64,000 nt of DNA from Paenibacillus sp. FSL H7-0331 (GCF_001956045.1 NZ_MRTH01000024.1:59284-123283), one strand, 5' to 3'; positions 53,611 to 63,441 are shown, numbered from the stretch's first letter. Notes: generated by a model not told the origin, from the sequence alone. Numbers and translations are program-made.

Positions 53611-54513
53611 CTAATACAGCAGCTCCAGCCTTTTGGCATAGTTGTACCATATTTCGATGGCCTTGAGTGCTTCGTTTTTTAACGTTACCGGCCATCTTGT
53701 ATAAAGGTCAAACGGAATTCCCTGGCAGACTGCCAAATGCTTCGCCGTCGCCGGGTAGCCTAGCCGCAGAATGGCATCCAAATAAACAAGATGCTGATGA
53801 AGTACCTCAGCGTCCGGGTGATTGTGCGTTGCCTTCTGCCAAAAATCCACGACCAGCCCTGCCGCTGATGCTGTTGTGATCGCCATAATGCCTTGGGCAC
53901 CCATTCGAATCGCATCAAGCATGAACGGGGTATTCGCTTGGTAAACCACCGATTGGGAAGCCATTTGTATTTTGGATTGAATGCCCTCCAGCGTACAAGT
54001 TGTATCCTTGATGCCTGTAAGGCCCAGATCAGCCAGCTTCCCAAATACTTGGGGATCGATCAAATAAGGAGTAACATGAGGCCACTCGTATACAATTACA
54101 GGCAATTGGCAGCCTTCCAGCAGGCTGGCGAAATAATCGCCCAGCTTGCTTTGATCTTCGCCCATGCCACTCGGTGGCGTAAGCACAATTCCGGAAATTC
54201 CGGTCTCCGACATCTCGGCAATTTCGGAGGCATGCTTACTTATATCCGGATTCAGATTGGCCGTAGCAATGACAGGAATCTTGCCGGAGCGTTGTGCGGC
54301 ACGCTTTGCCAGCTCCAGCCTTTCCTCGAAGCTCAGCCACTTCATCTCGCTACTTCCACAGACGGCAAATAAACCATCTGGCTGCTTTGAAAGCTGCCAA
54401 TCCACATACTTGTCATACGTGTTCCAGTCGATGGCGCCATTAGCTGTAAATGGGGTGAGCAGCAGTGAAAACACGCCTTTAAATGAAGCTGCTGATGGAT
54501 GATTCTGAATCAA
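53611..54513 (-). CDS. DHDPS/NAL-family aldolase or lyase
   Basis: Class I aldolase-type protein of 300 residues (dihydrodipicolinate synthase / N-acetylneuraminate lyase family). The Schiff-base Lys169 is in TGIKDTT and the catalytic Tyr142 in IVYEWPH. The usual GTTGE substrate loop reads CGSSEM (52-57), so this is a divergent subgroup and the substrate may not be sialic acid or aspartate semialdehyde; a 2-keto-3-deoxy sugar acid is another option. Start TTG with AAGGAA about 8 bases upstream. Last gene of the cluster E operon, 126 bases after two sialidase-like genes. Confidence 0.88.
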   Translation of the reverse strand: MIQNHPSAASFKGVFSLLLTPFTANGAIDWNTYDKYVDWQLSKQPDGLFAVCGSSEMKWLSFEERLELAKRAAQRSGKIPVIATANLNPDISKHASEIAEMSETGISGIVLTPPSGMGEDQSKLGDYFASLLEGCQLPVIVYEWPHVTPYLIDPQVFGKLADLGLTGIKDTTCTLEGIQSKIQMASQSVVYQANTPFMLDAIRMGAQGIMAITTASAAGLVVDFWQKATHNHPDAEVLHQHLVYLDAILRLGYPATAKHLAVCQGIPFDLYTRWPVTLKNEALKAIEIWYNYAKRLELLY

Positions 54514-54639
54514 GAGCGTTTCCTTCTTCCATATTCGTATTTTTATATCGTAACGACAATCCGCTCATTCTCTTTGGTGATATCGAATTTTCTTACAGTA
54601 ACCTCATAGGACTTGGTTCTCATTCGATTCGTGCCTTCA

Positions 54640-55908
54640 CTAATAGATCAAGCCCCTGAAATTGCTCACGGTATGAAGCGTAATCAAATTTCCATCATGT
54701 GCATTTTTGGCGTGCTCATCCCCGGAGCGGCTGAGTACGTGCAAATTTTCTCCATCGATCACCATACTCGCATAATGCCGCGATTGTTTATTGTCCGCTA
54801 CCATGGCTACCATGCCTGCGAAGCACCAATCGATGCAATTTCTGGAGAAATGCAGCTGCAGTCGCTGCCGCTCATTATTCGGCAGTCCATAGCGATCCTT
54901 CGGTAGCAGCTCGGCACGAGTCATACTGTCGGTTGCCTGTGTGCTCATTAGCCAAAACATTTGAGACACGTCATCATATACAATATGAAATTTCATCTGC
55001 CCCCCCGGACAAGGCACATACAAGATTGTTTTGCCTGAGGGCACCGTTTCGAGCATCGTCGTCATACTTCCATCTTCATGCTCCACGACCTTGGCTATCG
55101 CTGCATAACCCGTTCCTCCCGTATGCGCCCGGCTCCACAAATGAAACGTATGACCGCTGGGGTCATGCCAATAATGGTTCGGATCCTGAAACTGTACAAG
55201 GTTCGTTTCCAGCCAGCCGATTGGCGCGCAATGCCTTCCTTGTGCAACCTCCATGGTTTCCTTCGGCAGTGTAGGGAAAAAAGGAACCCCAAAATAATCC
55301 AGCTCGCTCACCGCAACTGCATCCCGGAACACAAGCTCCGAGGCAAATGTCCAGTTTTCCCTTATTGTCAGATCCGCATCCATCCTGCCTCGCATGGTTA
55401 CGGGAGCGATGACGCTGACGGGCCAACCAGACACATCGGAAGCTGCAAACCTTTCCATGACGATATACACGCACCCATTTGCATAATGAACATTGCAGGG
55501 AGCTTGATGCCATTGTTCTCCTATTGTCAGCTTTATCGGCTCCGACCAGGTATTGCCCCCATCGCCTGACTGGATGATCATCAAATCTTGGCAATGGCCA
55601 AGAATATAGACATTGGAGCCACAGGTAAAGGGACGGGCATGCATAAACGGGAAATCGAGCTGCTGCTGCCACGTTTGCCCTCCATCATCGGAGATCAGGA
55701 GCTTCCCTTGTATCTCCTTGCCATTTCGGATGCCCTTGCTTCCACCCAGCTGCTCTAAACCAATGCCCGTAATATCGATTGTGGCCAGCAGCCGCCCTCC
55801 AGGTAATCGAGCAATACCCGGACTATAGCATGCTATGGATGACGGGTCAGGTGACTGGTAAACCGTAACCCACTTTTCTGCCAGCGTTTGTGCAACCCTC
55901 TTCACCAT
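54640..55908 (-). CDS. Sialidase-like six-bladed beta-propeller protein, copy 2
   Basis: Cytoplasmic (no signal peptide) protein of 422 residues with the exo-sialidase/BNR fold. Asp-box repeats are visible: SDDGGQTW and SGDGGNTW near residues 72 and 114. An initial YSPGIARLPGGRLLA resembles the first propeller strand of sialidases, but the FRIP arginine motif is not present. It is a tandem paralogue of the next gene; the last 190 residues of the two are nearly identical while the first 220 are much less so. Likely a glycosidase or sugar-binding enzyme acting on imported oligosaccharides. AAGGAG ribosome binding site. Confidence 0.82.
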   Translation of the reverse strand: MVKRVAQTLAEKWVTVYQSPDPSSIACYSPGIARLPGGRLLATIDITGIGLEQLGGSKGIRNGKEIQGKLLISDDGGQTWQQQLDFPFMHARPFTCGSNVYILGHCQDLMIIQSGDGGNTWSEPIKLTIGEQWHQAPCNVHYANGCVYIVMERFAASDVSGWPVSVIAPVTMRGRMDADLTIRENWTFASELVFRDAVAVSELDYFGVPFFPTLPKETMEVAQGRHCAPIGWLETNLVQFQDPNHYWHDPSGHTFHLWSRAHTGGTGYAAIAKVVEHEDGSMTTMLETVPSGKTILYVPCPGGQMKFHIVYDDVSQMFWLMSTQATDSMTRAELLPKDRYGLPNNERQRLQLHFSRNCIDWCFAGMVAMVADNKQSRHYASMVIDGENLHVLSRSGDEHAKNAHDGNLITLHTVSNFRGLIY

Positions 55909-55954
55909 GTATCCATGTCTCCTTAATCATTCCCATAAGATTTGTTGCCATAAG

Positions 55955-57217
55955 TTAATAAATGAGCTCCCGGAAATTTCTCACTGTGTGGAATGTGATT
56001 AAGTTGCCATCATGTGCATGCTTGGCATGCTTATCCCCGGAGCGGCTGAGTACATGCAGATCCTCGCCATCGATCATCATACTTGCGTAGTGCCGCGATT
56101 GTTTAACCTCAGACACCATATCCACAATCCCTGCAAAGCACCAATCGATGCAATTTTTGGAGAAATGGAGCTGCAGCCGCTGCCGCTCATTATTCGGCAA
56201 TCCATAACGATCCTTCGGCAGCAGCTCGGCACGGGTCATACTGTCGGTTGCCTGCGTGCTCAGTAACCAAAACAGCGAAGACAAGTCATCATATACAATG
56301 TGAAATTTCATCTGTCCCCCCGGACAAGGCACATACAATATGTTCTTGCCAGAAGGTACCGTTTCGAGCATCGTCGTCATTCTTCCATCTTCATGCTCCA
56401 CAACCTTGGCAATCGCCGCATACCCCGTTCCTCCCGTATGCGCCCGGCTCCACAAATGAAACGTTCGGCCGCTGGGATCATACCAATAATGATTCGGATC
56501 CTGAAATTGGACGATGTTCGTTTCCAGCCAGCCAATCGGGACACATTTCCTTCCTGGTGCAGCTTCCACACTTTCTCCCTCATGTGTTTGGTAAAAGGGA
56601 ATACCAAAATAATCCAGCTCATCTATCGAAACGATGTCCCGAAACACCAATTCCGAGGCGAAGATCCAGTTCTCCCTTAATGTCAGGTCCGCATTGACGT
56701 GCCCACGCATTAAAACAGGTGCCTCCACACAAAACGGTGGAAATGATGTCACATCATGATACGGTCTTTTGTTCATGACCAGATAAACATAATTGCCGGC
56801 ATAATGTACATTGCAAGGAGCTTGCGTCCATTGCTCGCCTTCGGTCAGTGTTACCGGGCTTGACCAGGTCATTCCATCATCATCCGAACGCACGATGGTC
56901 AAATCACCGGTCAATCCCAGAATATATGTAGCCCTTCCCGCTGTGAAAGGCCGGGCATGCATAAAAGGGAAGTCAAGCACATGCTCCCATTCTTCTGTGC
57001 TCTCATTGCGAATGAACGCCTTCCCCATCGTAGGCTCACCATAGCGAATGCCCTTGGGGCCTTCCATTTTGGTGACCCCTTTACCTCCAAGATCCAGCGT
57101 CGCTATCAAGCGGCCATTATGAAGTCTCGCAATTCCAGGACTGTAGCAATAAATCTCTGCAGGGTTCGGAGATTCAAAAACAATCGTAGGAGCATCAGCT
57201 ATTGAATACCTTTGCAT
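55955..57217 (-). CDS. Sialidase-like six-bladed beta-propeller protein, copy 1
   Basis: Paralogue of the downstream gene, 420 residues. One clear Asp-box SDDDGMTW lies near residue 111; the first (NESTEEWEHV) has decayed. Shared motifs include YSPGIARL, FPFMHARPFT, EQW-QAPCNVHYA and WSRAHTGGTGYAAIAKV. The pair sits between the binding-protein gene and the lyase gene, which suggests stepwise breakdown of a sugar delivered by the cluster E importer. AAAGGAA ribosome binding site. The function is inferred from fold only. Confidence 0.82.
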   Translation of the reverse strand: MQRYSIADAPTIVFESPNPAEIYCYSPGIARLHNGRLIATLDLGGKGVTKMEGPKGIRYGEPTMGKAFIRNESTEEWEHVLDFPFMHARPFTAGRATYILGLTGDLTIVRSDDDGMTWSSPVTLTEGEQWTQAPCNVHYAGNYVYLVMNKRPYHDVTSFPPFCVEAPVLMRGHVNADLTLRENWIFASELVFRDIVSIDELDYFGIPFYQTHEGESVEAAPGRKCVPIGWLETNIVQFQDPNHYWYDPSGRTFHLWSRAHTGGTGYAAIAKVVEHEDGRMTTMLETVPSGKNILYVPCPGGQMKFHIVYDDLSSLFWLLSTQATDSMTRAELLPKDRYGLPNNERQRLQLHFSKNCIDWCFAGIVDMVSEVKQSRHYASMMIDGEDLHVLSRSGDKHAKHAHDGNLITFHTVRNFRELIY

Positions 57218-57275
57218 TAGTCTTTTCCTTTCTGCGACGTGCTGATTATTGGGATGTGCATTCCAGTCATAGCTA

Positions 57276-58856
57276 TTAATTTTTATTGAAAAGATCTAAG
57301 GCTTCCTGATAAATTTTTACGAGCTCATCCGAATTCATGTCCTTGACTTTCTTGACATAGGCGTCCCACTCTTGGTCGATTCCGCCATCGACTACCCATT
57401 TAGCCAACGTCTTGTTGGTATAGCCCATAATATCGGTGGAAAGTGCAGCCAGCCTGCTTGTTTGCTCCGGTGTAAACACAACGGGCGGGTAGAAATCCTC
57501 CAACGGGGCTACATATGATTTGTATTTCTCAACATTTTTCCCGCGCTGCTCTTGCGCACCGCTCCAAACCATACGACTCATCAAATCGGGAGTCATTAAC
57601 AGTGGAATGTTATTGCCGGGTATTAAATTGATTTTGACAACTTGGTCGGCTTCAGGAATCTGTTTAATTTTATTGTCCGCCTGTTTGTCCAGATAAGCTC
57701 CATAGGAGCCGTACATTGCTTGAATGGTCCAATCCGGCTCTGCAACCACATCAGCCCATCTCATACTGGCTTCAGGGAATTTATTGTTCTTGGAGATCGA
57801 GAAATAATTGCGTACAACTGTATTCGTTTGCTGGCGAAACAACGGCTTCTCCACACCCGGACCTTTAACCGGCATCATCGCATCGTAAATTTGTTCGGTT
57901 AAATCCGTGTTGAAATAAGAGCCAAATACTCCAATGACAGGCGGATTGGAACGGGTTTTGGCTAAATACGTATTCATGTCGTCGGTGAACGATTCAGGCG
58001 GGATCAAGCCTTCCTTGTACAAACGGTTTAAATATTTAATAGGCTCTTTAATAGCTGGATTTATCGCCTGGAATTGAACCTTGCCTTTGCTCACGCTAAT
58101 AAATTTATCGTCTGGAACAAGGACGCCAAAAAATCCAAATACATCGAAATTACCGCCCACATATTGATTCCACAGGTAATACCAGGGCATTACGTTTTTG
58201 GGTATACTGCCTTTTCCTGCATTATCCTTGAATGCTTTAAGCACCTGATAGAAATCCTCTGTAGTGACAGGTTGCTTCAGCCCCAGCTCTTTGAGCCATT
58301 TCACATTGATTAGAAACTGATCGCGTATACCGGAATTATTATCATCCATGCGGATAAAGGGCAGGCTATAAATTTTGCCGTCCTTCATCGTTGCCATTTT
58401 TTTAATATAGGGCTGGGTTTCCAGCGCTTTTTTCCAGTTCGGAGAGTACTTGTCGATAAGATCGTTCAAGGGAAGGATTTCACCGGCAGCAGCCGCATCC
58501 AGAATTTGTTTATCCGTCGCCCCACTCATGATCAGATCCGGCAGCTCATTACTGGCAAACATCAGGTTGAATTTTTCTTTATTGCCCCCAAGGTTTGTAA
58601 AATTGATTTTGATATTGGTTTGCTTCTCCAGATCCTGAAAAAGCTTCATTTTGTTCCAATCTGCTTCGGTTCCTGACCGGGTAGTCGCATTTAAAGTGAT
58701 GGTCTCCTTGACGATTGGCAGTCCCGTTTTATTCACATTGGCCGCGCTGGCAGATGCCTCTCCTTCACTTTGCTTATTGTCTACAGAATTGGAGCAGCCT
58801 ATTGCCAGACCCGAAACTAAGCTGGCCGTTATTACAAACGCAACACTCTTATTCAT
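57276..58856 (-). CDS. Extracellular solute-binding lipoprotein of cluster E
   Basis: Surface lipoprotein of 526 residues with lipobox LAIGC (Cys21) and the start NKTGLPIVKETITLN common to this group. It is similar in plan to the cluster D binding protein. GAGGGGG ribosome binding site. It lies 171 bases downstream of the YtcP-type permease gene and 58 bases upstream of the first propeller gene. The ligand is unknown. Confidence 0.92.
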   Translation of the reverse strand: MNKSVAFVITASLVSGLAIGCSNSVDNKQSEGEASASAANVNKTGLPIVKETITLNATTRSGTEADWNKMKLFQDLEKQTNIKINFTNLGGNKEKFNLMFASNELPDLIMSGATDKQILDAAAAGEILPLNDLIDKYSPNWKKALETQPYIKKMATMKDGKIYSLPFIRMDDNNSGIRDQFLINVKWLKELGLKQPVTTEDFYQVLKAFKDNAGKGSIPKNVMPWYYLWNQYVGGNFDVFGFFGVLVPDDKFISVSKGKVQFQAINPAIKEPIKYLNRLYKEGLIPPESFTDDMNTYLAKTRSNPPVIGVFGSYFNTDLTEQIYDAMMPVKGPGVEKPLFRQQTNTVVRNYFSISKNNKFPEASMRWADVVAEPDWTIQAMYGSYGAYLDKQADNKIKQIPEADQVVKINLIPGNNIPLLMTPDLMSRMVWSGAQEQRGKNVEKYKSYVAPLEDFYPPVVFTPEQTSRLAALSTDIMGYTNKTLAKWVVDGGIDQEWDAYVKKVKDMNSDELVKIYQEALDLFNKN

Positions 58857-59027
58857 TCGTAGTCCCCCTCTTTAGATTCATTTCCATTAAATAGATTTTA
58901 CTTCCATTCACTAGATCACACGGTTGGAGTACTCCTTAATGCTCTGAATTCCCTTAAGGTTGGACTTTCCATAGTATGGCAGCCTCTTGTCGCCTCTTGG
59001 CCATCACCCCCTTCAAGTTTACTTCAT

Positions 59028-59915
59028 TTAACCCTTGATAGCTCCAATCATGACGCCCTTCACGAAATACTTTTGGATAAACGGATATAGGATAAGTACA
59101 GGAATACTGGCAACGATAATGACCCCATATTTCATCATATTAGATGCCAAAGCGAGAATTTCGGCGTTTTCATCCTGCACCAGATCCTGATTCATCTGCG
59201 CTTGGATCAATATATCCCTTATGATAAGCTGCAGCGGATAGCGGGCACGATCCTTCAAATAAATTAATCCGTTAAAAAATTCATTCCAATGCGCCACTGC
59301 ATAAAAGAGGATCAGCACTGCAGAAATCGCTTTGGACAGTGGCAATACTATACTGACAAAAAAACGCACGTTCGTACACCCATCCATTACCCCCGCTTCC
59401 CACAAATCGTCTGGAATCGTAGTTTGAAAAAAGGTTCTGGCAATAATCAGATTCCAAACACTGACAGCTCCCGGAAGCACCATTACCCAAAAGCTGTTAT
59501 AAAGCCCGAGTGACTTGATGAGCAGGTAGGTGGGAATCAAGCCTCCACTGAAAAACATCGTGAATGCAATATAGCCCATAAATACGTTACGCCCAATCAG
59601 ATCTTTTCTTGAAAGCGCATACGCGGCAGTCAGCGTCATCGCCACATTGATGAATGTTCCCACAACCGTATACACAAGCGTGTTCCGGTAACCGATCCAC
59701 AGGTCATGATGGGCAAATATGCGGGAATAGCCATCGATGGTAATTCCTTTGGGCAGCAGCAGCACCTCGCCCAGACTGACGGCTGAAGGATTGCTGACAG
59801 ACGCAATGACAATAAAATATAAGGGATAAGCGACAACAACCAAAACCAGAATTAACAGCACCGTTCCAACCATATCGAATATCCGGTCACCGCGTGTTTG
59901 AAAGACTGTATTCAA
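59028..59915 (-). CDS. Carbohydrate ABC transporter permease, YtcP type (cluster E)
   Basis: Membrane subunit of 295 residues with EAA loop DDLWEAGVMDGCTNVRFFVSIVLP and ending IQKYFVKGVMIGAIKG. Start TTG with AAAGGAG upstream. Co-transcribed with the LplB-type gene 19 bases upstream. Confidence 0.93.
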   Translation of the reverse strand: MNTVFQTRGDRIFDMVGTVLLILVLVVVAYPLYFIVIASVSNPSAVSLGEVLLLPKGITIDGYSRIFAHHDLWIGYRNTLVYTVVGTFINVAMTLTAAYALSRKDLIGRNVFMGYIAFTMFFSGGLIPTYLLIKSLGLYNSFWVMVLPGAVSVWNLIIARTFFQTTIPDDLWEAGVMDGCTNVRFFVSIVLPLSKAISAVLILFYAVAHWNEFFNGLIYLKDRARYPLQLIIRDILIQAQMNQDLVQDENAEILALASNMMKYGVIIVASIPVLILYPFIQKYFVKGVMIGAIKG

Positions 59916-59934
59916 TTTCCCGACTCCTTTCCTT

Positions 59935-60831
59935 TTACCATAAGCTGCTTTGTCCTAATGCCTTGGCCGTCCGATTCACGATAATTAGCAGCATAAAATT
60001 GATCACCGAGTTGAATAAGCCTACGGTAGCTGCAAAACTATATTGCGATGAAAGCAGCCCGACCTTATACACATAAGTCGAGATCACCTCCGAGGTCGCG
60101 AGATTTAATGCATTTTGCATCAAAAAGGTTTTTTCAAAGCCAACCGCCATAATGCTGCCCATATTCAAGATGAGTAAAATCATGATCGTAGGAGCAATGC
60201 CAGGTAAATCCACATGCCAGATTCGTCTCAGCTTCGACGCTCCGTCCACAATGGCAGCCTCATGCAACCCAGGATCGATTCCGGCCAAAGCAGCCAAGTA
60301 AATAATGGTTCCCCATCCCGCATTTTGCCAGACGCCTGACCACACATACACCGAGCGGAACCAATCCTCGTCCGCCATGAATAGAACGGGATCGCTGCCC
60401 AGTGATTTGATAATAACATTCACGATTCCCAGCTGGGGTGATAACAATACAGACATCATGCCCACCAAAACTACAGTAGATATAAAGTGTGGCACATAGG
60501 TCATCGTCTGGACGGTTTTCTTCAATCGATGAAATTTCGCATAATTAAGTAAAATAGCCAAAATGATGGGCAGCGGAAACCCTGCGGCTAATTGGTAAAT
60601 ACTGAGTCCCAGTGTATTTTGAATAAGTGACCAAAATTGATCGGAACGAAAGAAGCGTTCAAAATGCTCAAAGCCCACCCATGGGCTTCCCAGAATACCC
60701 AGATGCGGCTTAAACTCCTTAAAGGCAATCGTCACCCCATACATAGGTATATAGGAGAAGATGAAAAAGTAAATCAATGTGGGCAGTAAAAATAAATACA
60801 ATTGATAATTCCGCCATATCTTTGAAGCCAA
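59935..60831 (-). CDS. Carbohydrate ABC transporter permease, LplB type (cluster E)
   Basis: Membrane subunit of 298 residues with NYQLYLFLLPTLIYFFIFSYIPMYG and EAA loop HEAAIVDGASKLRRIWHVDLPG. Start TTG with AAAGGG about 10 bases upstream. First gene of the cluster E operon, with several regulator-like motifs in the 240 bases before it. Confidence 0.92.
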   Translation of the reverse strand: MASKIWRNYQLYLFLLPTLIYFFIFSYIPMYGVTIAFKEFKPHLGILGSPWVGFEHFERFFRSDQFWSLIQNTLGLSIYQLAAGFPLPIILAILLNYAKFHRLKKTVQTMTYVPHFISTVVLVGMMSVLLSPQLGIVNVIIKSLGSDPVLFMADEDWFRSVYVWSGVWQNAGWGTIIYLAALAGIDPGLHEAAIVDGASKLRRIWHVDLPGIAPTIMILLILNMGSIMAVGFEKTFLMQNALNLATSEVISTYVYKVGLLSSQYSFAATVGLFNSVINFMLLIIVNRTAKALGQSSLW

Positions 60832-60869
60832 TTCAAAGTCACCCTTTCTTGAATGTACGCTCTCTCTCT

Positions 60870-61035
60870 TTAAGTAAGCGCTTTAATTTGATCTGACCTC
60901 ATTCTCTCAGAGTCACTTCCAAGCGTAAATATGCCATAATCGAGCGATATGCCATTTATGCAAATAAGCTTCATTCATATGCTGAATGAGGAACACAAAA
61001 GCAATATGCGATATTGCAAGTCTATATGCGAAATA
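60870..61035 (-). promoter_or_regulatory. Cluster E promoter region with repeated TCGCATAT-type sites
   Basis: The minus strand has TTTCGCATATAG, the perfect inverted repeat GCAATATCGCATATTGC (61001-61017), CAGCATATGAA and GGCATATCGCTCGA...GGCATATTTACGC (60924-60952). The TCGCATAT core and the ending ATTTAC are shared with both cluster D promoters. A cre-like TTAAAGCGCTTACT with two mismatches lies at 60870-60888. Confidence 0.5.
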
Positions 61036-61045
61036 TAAGGTAAAC

Positions 61046-61076
61046 AAAAAGCCTATGCAGATAGCATAAGCCTTTT
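61046..61076 (-). terminator. Terminator of cluster E AraC gene
   Basis: Stem AAAAGGCTTATGC/GCATAGGCTTTTT with two G-T pairs and loop TATCT, overlapping the stop codon and ending in a T tract on the minus strand. The regulator is thus transcribed separately from the importer. Confidence 0.75.
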
Positions 61077-63372
61077 ACTTGGCAATACCCGTTTTCCTAA
61101 AAGCTCCTGGGGTCGTACCCACGGTGTTCTTAAACTTGCGGACAAAGCTGGACACATCGGAATAGCCGATTTGCAATACGATGGTGGTGAGTGGTTCGTC
61201 TGTTTGGACCAGCAGCTGCTTCGCCTTTTCTATTCTTAAATAGTTGATGTAATCGGAAATCGTGCTGTCTCGCATTGACTTGAACAAGTAAGACAGATGA
61301 GACTGGGACATGCCGAAATGGCTGGCCATCGCTTGAACGGAAAACTGGTTATTTGCATAATGGCTTTGAATATAAGCCATAAGCTGATCATGAAGGTCTT
61401 GTGAATCGCTCTGCTCTCCATCCTTCATCCGGCTGCATAGCTCGGTGATGATCGTTTGAACCATGGTCCAAAGCTCGTCGATCGTCTCAAATACGGCAAG
61501 AGACATAATATCCGGATAGTCCTTTTTCAATTGAAAATGCTTCTTGTCGACAAGACAAATCGATTTGATAACGGTATTGATCATGTCAAAGCATAGGCAT
61601 CTGGCTTCAAACAGCGGCATCCCGCTTGTGTTGATCAATTGGTACAGGCTTTCAAGCAATTTATTGATAATGTCCATATTGCCTTCTATCACTGATGTTT
61701 CCAAAGCCTTCATTTCCTGAACCGGATAATTATATTGAAGCGTGTGTTCGGGGCTAATATCACTGAAATAAATAACATTATTCCGGCCTTTAATCAAGCG
61801 ATAATCTACCGCGGTTGACGCCTCAATATACGATTTACTGATCCAGCTAACCTGGCTATAGCTGTTACCTACACCAATCGTCGTCTGCAGACCGTAGGTC
61901 TCGTTCAACCAAGCATGCAGGTTGGAAAAATACAATTTCATCACATCTTGATCTTCAACCTCCGAATGAGCATATACGAAGATTAGGGTTCCATTTTTTT
62001 CACTCGTTTTCCCGTAGCCCTCTATTCCCTCCGGCAAATGCTGCTCAAGCAGTGTAATGAGCTTCATGCGGTCTGCTTGTTCATTGATTGCATGCTCTGC
62101 GAACAGGAAGATGGCCACGTGGCACAGCGAGTGGTTAAACACAAACCCTATTTCTTTTCCCTCCTCATTGCACTCCTCCATATTCGCGAAATTTCCTTGA
62201 AGCACATTCGATAATAAGAACTCTTTTACGGGCCAGTAATTATTTTGAACCTTATCGTACAGCTCGTCTTTCATCTTAAAAATATGATCAAACGTATAGT
62301 GAAGCACCTCAATCTCATTGTCATTGCTTAGCAGCCTGCCCGTTTTATTCTCTGCAAAAGCTTTAAGATTCCGCAGAGGGTTGTAATTCAATCTCATCGT
62401 GTAGGCGATCACGCCAGTTGCTGTAAGCAAAATAAAAAAGAAGGCCATAACAAATAGAAATTTCGTATCGTTTAACTGCTTCATCGCCTCTTGCTCGGGA
62501 AGAAGAATCATGTACTTCCAGCCTGTATTGGTAGACTTGAGAAAAGTGGTGAGCAGCTTCACCCCATCCCATTGCACCGAGCCGGAGACCTGATTCTGCC
62601 GAATCAACGCTTGCAGGTTATCCGATTTCGAATAACCCGAATTGCGGGACGAAGTAATAACCTGTTGGGACTCGTTGAGTAAAATGACATCACCGTTGCT
62701 GTATTTCAGCATATTGGTCAACGTATCTTCCTTAATCATGAAAAAGACTGTTACTTTGCTGACTCGCGATAAGCCGGGGCTTGGAACCAGATAGGTTATG
62801 ATGGGCACTTCTTGCTGAAATATGGACACGATTTCTGCAGGCTTGGTCATATTCGGCTTATTTAAGGAACGCATATCCTGATAAAATTGCTCCCGGCTCC
62901 ATGCTGAATAGTGAAAGTTTTGTAGAAATTCGGGAATGGAATAGGTGACAGAGGAGGAATATACCCGATCCAGTTCTTGATAATAGACGAATACCTCGTA
63001 GGGGAAATTATTGCCGGTAATATATTTTTTAAGCTCGGTTATGCCTTCTTTGGCGTTAAGCGGGGTTTCGATTTTCATATTGTACGCAGTCAGTAACGGA
63101 TTGCTATAAATTTGATAGGCAATTTTATTTAATTCAATCAATCGGTTGTCCAGGTTTTCCTGCAAATGCAATAGCATATTCTTGTTACTTACATTCAACT
63201 CGGTTTCCAGCACTTTGAAAAAGTTATAATAAATCAACAAACCAAATATTAACAACGGGATCAGAAGGATAATAATATAAGACACTAGGTATCGAAAAAA
63301 AAGCTTGGATTTATTGATTCGACTTTCCTGACCCAATAGTTGATTCAACATCTGCTTCAGAATAGGAGCCAC
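61075..63372 (-). CDS. Membrane-bound AraC-family regulator of cluster E
   Basis: One-component regulator of up to 765 residues with a transmembrane helix near 30-52 (LVSYIIILLIPLLIFGLLIYY), an extracellular Cache-like region, a second helix near 310-330 and a C-terminal AraC double helix-turn-helix (IGYSDVSSFVRKFKNTVGTTPGAFR). The start is unclear: GTG at 63372 lies directly on AAGGAG, and the next ATG is at 63351, 20 bases from that site. It is upstream of and in line with the importer operon but ends in a terminator. Confidence 0.9.
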   Translation of the reverse strand: MAPILKQMLNQLLGQESRINKSKLFFRYLVSYIIILLIPLLIFGLLIYYNFFKVLETELNVSNKNMLLHLQENLDNRLIELNKIAYQIYSNPLLTAYNMKIETPLNAKEGITELKKYITGNNFPYEVFVYYQELDRVYSSSVTYSIPEFLQNFHYSAWSREQFYQDMRSLNKPNMTKPAEIVSIFQQEVPIITYLVPSPGLSRVSKVTVFFMIKEDTLTNMLKYSNGDVILLNESQQVITSSRNSGYSKSDNLQALIRQNQVSGSVQWDGVKLLTTFLKSTNTGWKYMILLPEQEAMKQLNDTKFLFVMAFFFILLTATGVIAYTMRLNYNPLRNLKAFAENKTGRLLSNDNEIEVLHYTFDHIFKMKDELYDKVQNNYWPVKEFLLSNVLQGNFANMEECNEEGKEIGFVFNHSLCHVAIFLFAEHAINEQADRMKLITLLEQHLPEGIEGYGKTSEKNGTLIFVYAHSEVEDQDVMKLYFSNLHAWLNETYGLQTTIGVGNSYSQVSWISKSYIEASTAVDYRLIKGRNNVIYFSDISPEHTLQYNYPVQEMKALETSVIEGNMDIINKLLESLYQLINTSGMPLFEARCLCFDMINTVIKSICLVDKKHFQLKKDYPDIMSLAVFETIDELWTMVQTIITELCSRMKDGEQSDSQDLHDQLMAYIQSHYANNQFSVQAMASHFGMSQSHLSYLFKSMRDSTISDYINYLRIEKAKQLLVQTDEPLTTIVLQIGYSDVSSFVRKFKNTVGTTPGAFRKTGIAK

Positions 63373-63441
63373 CTCCTTGTGTCATTTCTACCGACTCTAA
63401 ATTTCTACCTTTACTATAACCGATTTATATGACAAAAGCAT

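Noticed and set aside
53611..57217. Confident naming of the pathway as sialic acid catabolism (nanA, nanH)
   Set aside because: Key motifs differ and no other nan genes are seen; left as a family-level call.
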